From positions 1 through 49,170 of the forward strand of contig DXBF01000063.1 of the NCBI GenBank assembly GCA_019116705.1: a stretch of 49,170 nucleotides of DNA, given 5' to 3'. The notes beneath the pieces were generated by a model, which was not told the origin of the DNA, searched no databases, and was given only the letters and a program-made list of their open reading frames with translations. This DNA is from Candidatus Gemmiger avistercoris (GTDB lineage: Bacteria; Bacillota; Clostridia; Oscillospirales; Ruminococcaceae). Position numbers and translations under genes: made by a program. Shown here one piece after another: positions 24,442 to 32,003 of this stretch. How positions within the stretch are numbered: position 1 is the first letter of the stretch; each line of letters opens with the position of its first letter.

Positions 24442-25677
24442 TTACAGTTTAAACGGCGTTTCGCCGGTCAGGCCGTCGGCGCGCAGCATGTTCTCCATCA
24501 CGTCGATGTCGGCGCTGACGTCCAGCGCATCATCCTGGAACAGCTGGTCCAGCTGCGTTTCAAACGCATGGACCAGGGTATCCATCGTCTGTTCGATACG
24601 CTTTTTGGATTCGCTGATATTCTCCCCTTCCACGCCCTGCGCGTCCAGTTCCGCGTAGGTCTGGAGCAGCTTGAGCGAGGTGGGCAGATAGTAATCCATG
24701 AACTTGCGCATGCGCGGCAGTTTGTCGGGGTCGGACTTGGCCTGTTCAAAGATCTTGGCCGACACCGCCTCCAGCCGGTCGATCTTGTCGCTCATCTCCT
24801 CGTCGGGGATGGCGTCGTTGACCGCACGCAGGTCGTCCAGGATCTTCTGGTACTGGTCCTTTTCCTTCTGCTCGATCTTGGGCTTGCGGCGCTTTTTGGG
24901 CGCGGGCTCGGGCGCCTTGCCCTCCACCACCAGGTAGCGGCGGCGCATGTCGAGGTAGGCGTCGGGGCCGAACACTCCGTCGTCGATGCAGTTTTCCAGG
25001 TATTTGCAGCACTTGTCATAGCTGCAGGGGATGGCCCCCGCAATGTCCGCAATGGGCATGTTCTTGGCGTCGCCCACGATATTGTCGATTTTTTTGCGCA
25101 TACGGCGGCCGGTGCGGATCGTGTGCGCGCCGAACAGGCAGCCCACGCCGCCGGTGAGCATCATCAGCACCGGGATGGATTCCTCCAGCAGCCAGGTCCA
25201 GTAGTAGCCGCCCTCCATCAGCGCGTCCGGCAGCCAGTAGATGCCGTCCGGCAGGGCCAGCAGCCCCACGGCCAGCAGGGCGATGCCCGCAATGGTCAGC
25301 CCGGTAGCCAGGGCGGGGCTTTCCTTTTTGCGGGGCGCGGCAGGCAGGTTCCGGGCGGCCCCGGCGTCCCCCTCCGTCTGGTTTTGCGCATAGACCGGGT
25401 TTACATCCAGCGACATATCCCGCCGGGTGTACCTGCGCGCTTTCTGCTCAAAACCGCCCAGCTGGCCCCGGCGCATGGCGCTGTTCAGCCCGATGAACAC
25501 AAAGCCCAGCGGCCACCACACCACAAAGCCGATGACGATGGCCCACCAGGGGAACTGGAAGGGTCCGTCGCCGCGGTGGTACTCATTGCGGTCGTAACGG
25601 TTCTGGTAACGGGCCCCGCTGCCGCTGTACGGGTGGTCCGGGTCGGTGTAGCGCGGCCTTTCTTCCTGATTTGGCAT
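24442..25677 (-). CDS. XpaC-like membrane protein (halogen-hydrolysis family), paralog 1
   Basis: A 411-residue protein. A polar N-terminus precedes one membrane segment near residue 50, and two more lie between about 115 and 190. A cytosolic region KCCKYLENCIDDGVFGPDAY (near 245) is followed by a Lys-rich linker. The C-terminal ~130 residues form the helical XpaC domain (KFMDYYLPTSLKLLQTYAEL, then QGVEGENISE). The family name comes from 5-bromo-4-chloroindolyl phosphate hydrolysis, but its true function is unclear; it is often linked with telA. A second copy of this domain is encoded at 29893-30522. The ATG follows AGGAGA, 17 nt after the SGNH gene. Confidence 0.85.
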   Translation of the reverse strand: MPNQEERPRYTDPDHPYSGSGARYQNRYDRNEYHRGDGPFQFPWWAIVIGFVVWWPLGFVFIGLNSAMRRGQLGGFEQKARRYTRRDMSLDVNPVYAQNQTEGDAGAARNLPAAPRKKESPALATGLTIAGIALLAVGLLALPDGIYWLPDALMEGGYYWTWLLEESIPVLMMLTGGVGCLFGAHTIRTGRRMRKKIDNIVGDAKNMPIADIAGAIPCSYDKCCKYLENCIDDGVFGPDAYLDMRRRYLVVEGKAPEPAPKKRRKPKIEQKEKDQYQKILDDLRAVNDAIPDEEMSDKIDRLEAVSAKIFEQAKSDPDKLPRMRKFMDYYLPTSLKLLQTYAELDAQGVEGENISESKKRIEQTMDTLVHAFETQLDQLFQDDALDVSADIDVMENMLRADGLTGETPFKL

Positions 25678-25694
25678 AATTTCTCCTCTTTCCC

Positions 25695-26858
25695 TCAGGG
25701 AATATCCGACAACAGCTGTTTCAGCTCGTCGCTCAGGTAGTAGGTGCTGCCCGCCTGGTACGGGTTGTTTTTGTTGTACGGCACATGGGTGCACAGGTAA
25801 CTGACCCACTTGTTGTAGCCGGACACCGTCAGGTGCACGCCGTCCGGCTGGGCGTACTCGGCCAGCAGGTAGCCGGACTCATCGCTGAACTCGGCGTTCA
25901 GGTCCAGGAAATAGCAGCCCCGCTCGGCGCACATGCTCTGGATGGACGCGTTGATGGCAGCCAGACGGTCCGGGGCCAGGCCGGGGGCGTCGTCCGCCAC
26001 CGTCTCCTGCGTGGCGGAAAGGATGGACTGCACATAGAGCGCCGTGTTGGGCAGCGCCGTGCGCAGCTCGTCCAGCATACGGGCGTAGTAGTTCAAAAAA
26101 CTCTCGTCGTTGCCGGTGGCCACCAGCGCATTGGTGCCGATGAGGATATACAGCTTGGCGGGCTGGGCGTTGGTCAGCACATCCAGCGCCACCTCCTCCC
26201 CGCGGTCGGGGCTTTCCACCGTGGCGCGGTTGACGATGGTGTTGGGGCTGACGCCCTCATACCCGCAGATCAGCGCGCCGCCCACGTCGATGTCATACTC
26301 GCTCTGGCTGAACCCGGCGGTCAGCGAATCCCCCAGGAAAGCGGCGTCCGCAAACCAGGAAGTATCGACGCGCCCGAACTCCGGCAGGGAGGCGGGCTCG
26401 GCGGGCAGGGCCGTGTAGGTATAGCCGTTCTCCCCGGTCTGCTGCACCGGGCCCACGCTGCCCCAGTTCAGCGCCTGGGCCGTCGTGGATGAACCGCCGC
26501 CCCCGTACGGCAGCGGCGCAACCAGCTGGTCGCTGGCGGGCGCCGGCGTTTCCTGCGCGGTATCCCCGCCGGTCACACTGGTGGGAAGCAGCACCGTGAT
26601 GATGCCGGACAGCACCAGGATCCCCCCCACGGTGGCCGCAGCGAAGGTCCGGCGGCGACGGCGGCGGCGCGCCCGCGCGCGGCGGGCGGCGGCACGGCGC
26701 TGTTCCGGGGTGCGCGGCGGACGAGCCTGCGGGCCGGGCGCCTGCCCCTGGGGCCCTGCGGGCGCACCGGGGCGCACCCAGCCGTTCTGCCAATCATATT
26801 GCGTATCGGACCGGGGCCGCGGCGGGCGTTCCCTGCCCGGGCGTTGCGAATCCGGCAT
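25695..26858 (-). CDS. Membrane-anchored SGNH/GDSL hydrolase
   Basis: A 387-residue extracytoplasmic esterase-like protein. A Pro/Gly-rich cytosolic leader ends in an unbroken run of arginines (about residues 60-70), then a membrane anchor at 71-91. The catalytic domain starts near 170: block I FLGDSLTAG (Ser178), block III IGTNAL, and block V DGVHLT with Asp339/His342. Such enzymes remove or add O-acetyl groups on cell-wall polymers, a plausible job given the exporter genes behind it; substrate not provable. First gene of a seven-gene operon running to 18007. The start follows GGGAGGG. Confidence 0.88.
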   Translation of the reverse strand: MPDSQRPGRERPPRPRSDTQYDWQNGWVRPGAPAGPQGQAPGPQARPPRTPEQRRAAARRARARRRRRRRTFAAATVGGILVLSGIITVLLPTSVTGGDTAQETPAPASDQLVAPLPYGGGGSSTTAQALNWGSVGPVQQTGENGYTYTALPAEPASLPEFGRVDTSWFADAAFLGDSLTAGFSQSEYDIDVGGALICGYEGVSPNTIVNRATVESPDRGEEVALDVLTNAQPAKLYILIGTNALVATGNDESFLNYYARMLDELRTALPNTALYVQSILSATQETVADDAPGLAPDRLAAINASIQSMCAERGCYFLDLNAEFSDESGYLLAEYAQPDGVHLTVSGYNKWVSYLCTHVPYNKNNPYQAGSTYYLSDELKQLLSDIP

Positions 26859-26905
26859 AGGTCGTTTTCCCTCCCCACTGGCAAAATCGCCTAGATATAC
26901 TAGTG

Positions 26906-26911
26906 ATTATA
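26906..26911 (-). promoter_or_regulatory. -10 of the SGNH-exporter operon promoter
   Basis: TATAAT preceded by TGC (an extended -10) on the minus strand; the -35 region is T-rich but not consensus. The start point is about 40 nt before the SGNH ATG. Confidence 0.6.
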
Positions 26912-26979
26912 GCACAATCCCGCTGATAAAAACAGGGGCTAACGCAAGATTTTGCAAATGCAGCCCTCTATAGCCGCAG

Positions 26980-27010
26980 AAAAGCCCCGGCCCGCAAAAT
27001 GCGGACCGGG
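26980..27010 (-). terminator. Terminator after the TPM gene
   Basis: CCCGGCCCGC and GCGGACCGGG form a 10-position stem with one mismatch and an AAAAT loop, followed by CTTTTC on the minus strand. It separates the TelA operon from the exporter operon. Confidence 0.7.
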
Positions 27011-27024
27011 ACCCAGTGCATTTT

Positions 27025-27978
27025 TTAATGACGGCGCCCCACGCCGCCGCCGCGGCTGGAACCGCCGCCGGGGCGGAAACCGCCGCTGCGGGGACGCGGC
27101 GCACGGCCTGCGCCGCCCATGCCCCCGCGCATCGAGGGGCCGCGCCCGGGGCCGCCCCGGGGCGGCCGGGGCGCGCCGAAGCCCCCGTAAGGTCCGGGTC
27201 CGCCGAAGCCCGGCGGCGGAGGGGGCGGACGCCGGGGGCGGCGCGGGCGGGACGCGCGGCCCAACCCGTACCAGAACAGCGCGCGGCCGGCCCCGCCGCC
27301 ACCGCCGTAGGGCGGGCGCGGCCCGCGGGGACGGGTCATGCCGGCCAGCAGCCCCACGACCAGGACCACCGCCAGTACGACCAGGATCACCGCTACAGGG
27401 TTGATGCCGCCGCGGGAGGGGGCTGCGGCGCTCTCCCCCGCGCGCTCCAGCGTAGAGGCAGGGATGCCGTAGATATTGCAGAGCTGCTGCGCCAGCGCAT
27501 ACACTGTCTGGCGGGTGCCGGCGTCATAGTCCTGCGTGAGCCAGCTGGGCTCCAGTTCTTCGTCCAGGATCGTGCCCAGTGTGCTGATGGTGAGCTGGGT
27601 CTCCAACCCCGCGCCGCGGGTCACATAGTAATCGTCCTCGCCGGGAGCCAGCAGCAAAAGCACGCCGTTGTCCTGGTTTTCGGACCCCAGGCCCCAGGTG
27701 TTCAGCACGTCGTAGGCATAGCCTTCCATGGTGGAATTGCCGATATACTCGGTGGTGTACACGCCGATCTGCGCCCCGCAGGTATCCTGCAGTGCCACCG
27801 AGATATTCTCCACGTAGGCTTCGGTATCCGCCGAGAGGATGCCCGCATAGTCGTTGACGGCGGTGTTGGGGTCCAGTTCCGGCGCAGCCAGCATGGAGGG
27901 CGCGCCGGCCGTCGCCAGGCAGAGCGCAGCAACAGCCGCCAGCGCGCTGCGCCGTGTTTTTTTCATTGCCTGCTTCAT
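27025..27978 (-). CDS. TPM-domain membrane protein with Arg/Gly-rich tail
   Basis: A 317-residue protein. A signal peptide covers about residues 1-31. The extracytoplasmic TPM domain (about 37-170) includes VNDYAGILSADTE near its start and the YDVLNTWGLGSENQDNGVLLLLA core. One membrane helix lies at about 190-213, and a cytosolic tail of ~100 residues is built almost only of Gly, Arg and Pro. TPM proteins (YgcG family) are linked to membrane-protein quality control or phosphatase activity in other organisms; the function here is unknown. The gene is 27 nt after the LemA-like gene. The GC content of the tail-coding region is extreme. The ribosome-binding site (AGGAT) is weak. Confidence 0.85.
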   Translation of the reverse strand: MKQAMKKTRRSALAAVAALCLATAGAPSMLAAPELDPNTAVNDYAGILSADTEAYVENISVALQDTCGAQIGVYTTEYIGNSTMEGYAYDVLNTWGLGSENQDNGVLLLLAPGEDDYYVTRGAGLETQLTISTLGTILDEELEPSWLTQDYDAGTRQTVYALAQQLCNIYGIPASTLERAGESAAAPSRGGINPVAVILVVLAVVLVVGLLAGMTRPRGPRPPYGGGGGAGRALFWYGLGRASRPRRPRRPPPPPPGFGGPGPYGGFGAPRPPRGGPGRGPSMRGGMGGAGRAPRPRSGGFRPGGGSSRGGGVGRRH

Positions 27979-28005
27979 TTTGTCATCCTGTTCTGTTCAC
28001 GGACC

Positions 28006-28653
28006 TCAGCCCGCCGGGGCGAAGGCTTCCAGCGGCCCCGCGCCCCACAGCCCCGCCAGCACGTTGGCCGGGAAGGCCGAGACCGTCGCATTGTAGCTTT
28101 CCACTTTGCTGTTGTATTCCGCGGCCGCCCGCTCGATGGTGGCCTGGGCGGAGGTAAAGGCGTCGTGCAGGTCCTGCAGCTGGCCTTTCGCCCTGGTGTC
28201 CGCCTCGTCGGAGGCCGCCGTATACAGCACTTCCACCGCGCCGGCCAGCGTATTGTTCCGTTCATACTGCACCGCGGGCCGGTCGGGGTCCGCCGTTTCG
28301 TTCCAGGCGTCCAGCGCCTGCCGGGCGGCCTGCACATCGGCGTCCTGCTCCCCCAGCACGCCGCCCGCCACCCGGATCAGGCTGGCGGCCGCGTCGGCCT
28401 GGTCGGCCAGGTCGCTCTGGATGCCGTGGCCGTACTCGTCCTGGGCGGCGGAGTAGATGCGGGCCGTGCTGTCGTGCAGCGCCCGCAGCCTGCCGCCCCC
28501 GACGCCCAGCACCGACGCCAGCGCCAGCACCGCAAGGGCCAGCGCCGCCACCGGCCGCTTTCTGGCGGGCGGCGGCAGTTTGGATTCCACCCGGCCCAGC
28601 ACTTCCAGCTGGGGGCCGTGGATCGTGAAAGTTTCCTGTTGTTCCAGTTGCAT
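28006..28653 (-). CDS. LemA-like membrane protein
   Basis: A 215-residue protein with an N-terminal polar segment, one membrane helix (about residues 35-52) and a helical bundle outside. The LemA hallmark is present near the C-terminus: AAEYNSKVESYNATVSAFP followed by ANVLAGLWG. LemA proteins commonly sit beside TPM proteins, as here, and their function is unsettled. The N-terminal region is more polar than in typical LemA, and the helical region contains several acidic turns, so it is a divergent member. The ATG follows GGGGAA-type purines 33 nt after telA. Confidence 0.8.
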   Translation of the reverse strand: MQLEQQETFTIHGPQLEVLGRVESKLPPPARKRPVAALALAVLALASVLGVGGGRLRALHDSTARIYSAAQDEYGHGIQSDLADQADAAASLIRVAGGVLGEQDADVQAARQALDAWNETADPDRPAVQYERNNTLAGAVEVLYTAASDEADTRAKGQLQDLHDAFTSAQATIERAAAEYNSKVESYNATVSAFPANVLAGLWGAGPLEAFAPAG

Positions 28654-28686
28654 GGCAGTTCCCCGGTTGTATCCGGCCGGTCAGCG

Positions 28687-29862
28687 TCAGGCGTTGATCT
28701 CCAGCAGTTTGGCGCGCAGTTCGCCTTCGATGCGGCCCAGTTCCTGCTCGGCGTTGGCGCGCTTGGCCTTGCCGTCGGCCCGGATCTTGTTGAGTTCGTC
28801 CAGCGTTTCGATCAGCTGTTTGTTGGTCTCCTTGAGCGTCTCGATGTCCACGATGCCCCGCTCGGATTCCTTGGCGATGTCGATGGTCCCCTGCTTGAGG
28901 GTGGCCGCGTTGCGCCGCAGCAGATCGTTGGTAGCGTCGGTGACGGCGCGTTCAGCCTTCATGGCCTCCTGGCTGTGGGCGATGCCCAGGGCCAGCACCA
29001 TCTGGTTCTTCCACAGCGGGATGGTGTTGACGATGGTGGTCTGGATCTTCTCGGCCATCATCGTGTCGTTGGACTGGATCAGGCGGATCTGGGGCCCCAT
29101 CTGGATCGAGATGTTGCGGGTCAGTTCCAGATCGTACAGTTTCTTCTCAAAGCGGTCGCACAGATCGGCCAGATCCCGGGCCGCCTGGGCGTCCTCGGGC
29201 AGCTGGGTGCGCCGGGCCTTGTCCTGGGCGGCCTTGAGTTCGCCGCCGCGCACCGCTTCCAGTTTCTTGCGCCCCGCCAGGATATACATGGTCAGTTCCT
29301 TGAAGTAGACCAGGTTCAGCTGGTACATCTTGTCCAGCATGGTGATGTCTTTCATCAGCACCACCTGGTGGTCCTCCAGCTGGGCGCGGATGCGTTCCAC
29401 ATTTTTGTCGGCATTTTCATACTTGGTCTTGAGCTGGTCCAGGTTGTTGCCCACCTTTTTGAAAAAGCCGAAGATCCCCTTGGGCTGCTCGGCGTTGGCG
29501 TCGAACCCCTGCAGTTCCGAGATCAGGCCGGTGATAAGTTCGCCGGTCTCCCCCATGTCCTTGGTCTTGACGCGGGAGAGCGCCGTCTCGGAAAAGTCGC
29601 TGAGTTTTTTCTGGCTGGCCGCGCCGTACTGCAGCACCATCTGGGAATTGGTGATGTCGATCTTCTCGGCAAAATCGTCCACCATCTTCTGCTCTTCAGG
29701 GCTCAGGGGCGTATCCTCCACCTTGACGGGTTCCGCCTTCTTGACTTCTTCCACCACCTGCTCATCCGCGGCGGGGTCCAGCGTCAGGGTGGGCGCCGCA
29801 TCCAACGTCAGCGAGGGGGCGGCGGGCACGTTCAGATCCAGTTCCTTGTTCAGATCAGCCAT
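28687..29862 (-). CDS. telA: TelA family toxic-anion resistance protein
   Basis: A 391-residue helical cytoplasmic protein. An acidic N-terminal leader (Leu/Asp/Pro repeats, residues 1-60) precedes the long helical TelA domain. Its conserved segments include FGFFKKVGNNLDQLKTKYENADKN near residue 130 and PLWKNQMVLALGI near residue 290. Named for tellurite resistance, these proteins are widespread without a defined biochemical activity. It lies 30 nt after an XpaC-like gene, the classic xpaC-telA pair. The start follows AAAGGA. Confidence 0.92.
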   Translation of the reverse strand: MADLNKELDLNVPAAPSLTLDAAPTLTLDPAADEQVVEEVKKAEPVKVEDTPLSPEEQKMVDDFAEKIDITNSQMVLQYGAASQKKLSDFSETALSRVKTKDMGETGELITGLISELQGFDANAEQPKGIFGFFKKVGNNLDQLKTKYENADKNVERIRAQLEDHQVVLMKDITMLDKMYQLNLVYFKELTMYILAGRKKLEAVRGGELKAAQDKARRTQLPEDAQAARDLADLCDRFEKKLYDLELTRNISIQMGPQIRLIQSNDTMMAEKIQTTIVNTIPLWKNQMVLALGIAHSQEAMKAERAVTDATNDLLRRNAATLKQGTIDIAKESERGIVDIETLKETNKQLIETLDELNKIRADGKAKRANAEQELGRIEGELRAKLLEINA

Positions 29863-29892
29863 AGGGGTCCATCCTTTCTTGCTCGTTCCGGT

Positions 29893-30522
29893 TTATTTTG
29901 TCAGGTTCTGGCTTTTCAGAATACTGTCCAGCACCTCGATGTCTGTGGAAAGTTCCAGCGCTTCGGCGCTGTACAGCGCGTCCAGCTGATTTTCAAAGGC
30001 GGCAGCCGTCGTTTCGGCATTGGCGCGCAGTTCCGCGACGATCCGCGCGGCGTTCTCGCCCCGGACGCCGTTTTTTTCCAGTTCCACATACGCGCCCATC
30101 AGCTTGACCACTTCCGGCAGATAGTACCGGGCGAAACGGTCGATCTGGCGCGCCTTGTCCGGCTCGTTTTCCACCACGGCGGCGATCCCGCGGCCCGCTT
30201 TCTCCATGCGGTCCAGCGCGCGGGAAAGCTGCTGGTCCGGGATGGCGTCGTTGAGCTTGTGCAGCGCCTCCAGATTTTGGTCGATGCCGCCAAGCAGTGC
30301 GTCCACATCCTCGCTGCCGGTGGCGTAGGGCACCAGCGTGCGCACCACCCGCATGGGGCAGAAATGCCGCGCCGCGGCGTAGACCGCCGCACTGCACGCC
30401 GCCGCCAGCGCCAGGTTGACCAGCGTGTACGGCGGGAACACCAGCGACGCCAGCGGCCAGGCAAGGGCCGCCAGATACAGCGGCAGGACCGGGCGGACCT
30501 GCTTTTCCTCCCATTTGCTCAT
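29893..30522 (-). CDS. XpaC-like membrane protein, paralog 2
   Basis: A 209-residue protein. Two membrane segments lie near residues 10-50, and a helical cytosolic domain follows that is clearly related to the C-terminal domain of the XpaC-like protein at 24442-25677: YYLPEVVKLMGAYVELEKNGV matches YYLPTSLKLLQTYAEL-QGV there, and LDALYSAEALELSTDIEVL matches its end. First gene of the XpaC-TelA-LemA-TPM operon with a good sigma-A promoter. The ATG follows GGAGGG. Function unknown; context suggests envelope stress or maintenance. Confidence 0.85.
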   Translation of the reverse strand: MSKWEEKQVRPVLPLYLAALAWPLASLVFPPYTLVNLALAAACSAAVYAAARHFCPMRVVRTLVPYATGSEDVDALLGGIDQNLEALHKLNDAIPDQQLSRALDRMEKAGRGIAAVVENEPDKARQIDRFARYYLPEVVKLMGAYVELEKNGVRGENAARIVAELRANAETTAAAFENQLDALYSAEALELSTDIEVLDSILKSQNLTK

Positions 30523-30563
30523 GGCGTGTACCCTCCTGCACCGATCATGATGATATACAACTT

Positions 30564-30592
30564 ATTATAGACCAAAAGGCCGCCGCTTTCAA
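30564..30592 (-). promoter_or_regulatory. Promoter of the XpaC-TelA-LemA-TPM operon
   Basis: TTGAAA (30587-30592), 17 nt, TATAAT (30564-30569) on the minus strand. The -35 overlaps the stop codon of the upstream DNA glycosylase gene. Confidence 0.85.
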
Positions 30593-31116
30593 CTGTCCAG
30601 TTGTAAAAACGGGCCCAGTGCCGCGCCCCAGGCGGCCCGCAGCTTTTCCATCGTCCAGGCGGCGTTGGCGGGGCTGGTACTGGGCAGCACGGTGGCGGGC
30701 AGGCCCGTTTGGGGCAGGGCGTAGCGGGCATAGACCCGGCCCGAAGCCGCCCCGTTGCAAAAGACCGCACGCACGCCCAGCCTGCGTACCAGGGCGGCCA
30801 CGTCGTTGGGCTCCACATTGCGGATGGACGCGTCCGACGCGCCGCGGATGTCGCAGGCGCCGATGGTATCCCACACCGCCAGCCCGTGGCGCAGGATGAT
30901 GGCCTTCTTGGCTTCCAGGTCGGCCCAGTCCGGGGCCGGTTCGCCGGTGAGCGCCGCCATCAGCGGCCAGAAGCGGTTCTGGGGGTGGCCGTAGAAAAAG
31001 CCCTGTTCCCGGCTTTTGGGGCTGGGGAAGCTGCCCAGGATCAGCGCGTTCGCCCGCGCGCCGTGCAGCGGCGGCAGGCCGGGGCCCACATGGGTGTACG
31101 CTGCTTTTTCCGCCAT
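30589..31116 (-). CDS. DNA-deoxyinosine glycosylase (UDG superfamily)
   Basis: A 175-residue base-excision repair enzyme that should remove hypoxanthine from DNA. Motif 1 is GSFPSPKSREQGFFYGHPQN (residues ~27-46), typical of the HDG/family 6 group rather than of uracil glycosylases, and motif 2 is LPSTSPANA near residue 150. The adjacent FWPLMAALTGEP and LRHGLAVWDTI also fit. The ATG at 31116 follows GGAGG and begins 1 nt after the stop codon of the HAD gene, so the two are cotranscribed and likely coupled. Both concern nucleotide or metabolite damage control, which may explain the pairing (inference). Confidence 0.88.
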   Translation of the reverse strand: MAEKAAYTHVGPGLPPLHGARANALILGSFPSPKSREQGFFYGHPQNRFWPLMAALTGEPAPDWADLEAKKAIILRHGLAVWDTIGACDIRGASDASIRNVEPNDVAALVRRLGVRAVFCNGAASGRVYARYALPQTGLPATVLPSTSPANAAWTMEKLRAAWGAALGPFLQLDS

Positions 31117-31117
31117 C

Positions 31118-31924
31118 TCAGAACGCCTCCGGCCAGAGTTGCCGGCACAGCTGCGCCACACCGCAGGGCGCCGCATCGGGCCCGATCTGCCCTGCGGCCG
31201 CTTTGGCGGCGGCGCTGGCGTTGCCCATAGCCACCCCCAGGCCCGCGGCCTGCAGCATGGCGGCGTCGTTGTCGCCGTCGCCCACCGCCACGCAGGCGGC
31301 GGGGTCCAGCCCTGCCAGCCGGGCCAGCGCCCGCAGGCCGTAGCCCTTGTCGATGCCTTTTTTCAAAATATCACACCCGTCGCTGCCGGGGTAGGAGTAG
31401 AGGAAATGCAGCCCCAGGTAGCCGTACTTTTGCCGGAATGCCTCGGCCCGGTCCCGGGGCGCAAAGCCGAAGGCCCCGAAGGGCATCTCCACCAGATGGT
31501 GGTCCTGGTCTTCCCCGTCCCGGATGTTGTTGTTCAGGTTTTTGGCTTTTTCCCGCCGGATAAAGGTTTCGTAGCCGGTGTAAGCATAGTTGGCGTCGTG
31601 GAACGTGAAGCGCAGGGGCAGTTCGTAGTCCTCAAAAAAATCCACCAGGGCGTACATCTCCTCCGGCGTGAAGCGGTGGATCTCCAGGTCGTTCCCCTGC
31701 CGGTCCAGCAGCTGGGCGCCCCCGGCGCAGAGCCAGTAGTCCGGCCGGATGGACCGCAGCAGCCCTTTGCCGATGCCGGTACGGCCCCGCCCGGTGGCGA
31801 TGGCGATGCGCACCCCGGCGCGCTGGACCGCGCACACCGCCTCGGCGTTCTCCCGCGGGACCTGCGCGCAGCCCTCCGGCCGCAGGGTGCCGTCTATATC
31901 CAAAAGAAGCAGTTGGTAGTTCAT
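31118..31924 (-). CDS. Cof-type HAD-superfamily phosphatase
   Basis: A 268-residue cytoplasmic hydrolase of the Cof/HAD-IIB class. Motif I is LLLDIDGTLRPEG with the nucleophile Asp, motif II lies in IAIATGRGRTG, the C2 cap domain occupies the middle third, and motifs III/IV are KGYGLRALARLAG followed by VAVGDGDNDAAML. The substrate is a sugar phosphate or nucleotide by family; not determinable here. The ATG at 31924 follows GGAGGG; the longer upstream frame crosses the promoter and the divergent mreC-like gene. Confidence 0.9.
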   Translation of the reverse strand: MNYQLLLLDIDGTLRPEGCAQVPRENAEAVCAVQRAGVRIAIATGRGRTGIGKGLLRSIRPDYWLCAGGAQLLDRQGNDLEIHRFTPEEMYALVDFFEDYELPLRFTFHDANYAYTGYETFIRREKAKNLNNNIRDGEDQDHHLVEMPFGAFGFAPRDRAEAFRQKYGYLGLHFLYSYPGSDGCDILKKGIDKGYGLRALARLAGLDPAACVAVGDGDNDAAMLQAAGLGVAMGNASAAAKAAAGQIGPDAAPCGVAQLCRQLWPEAF

Positions 31925-31945
31925 CCCGTTGTCCCTCCTGCGGGT

Positions 31946-31975
31946 ATTATAGCAAAGTCTACAGCCCCCCTGCAA
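31946..31975 (-). promoter_or_regulatory. Promoter of the HAD-glycosylase pair
   Basis: TTGCAG (31970-31975), 18 nt, TATAAT (31946-31951) preceded by TGC on the minus strand. Confidence 0.75.
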
Positions 31976-32003
31976 GGCATATTGTAAAGCGGGAGGTGAT
32001 CGC

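Noticed and set aside
27030..27330. Repeat array or CRISPR-like pattern in the GC-rich stretch
   Set aside because: The repetition is codon-level Gly/Arg/Pro low complexity inside a real gene, with no regular repeats and spacers.
27016..30570. A 1184-codon plus-strand open frame
   Set aside because: It is antisense to TPM, LemA, TelA and XpaC genes, which have clear family motifs and ribosome-binding sites.
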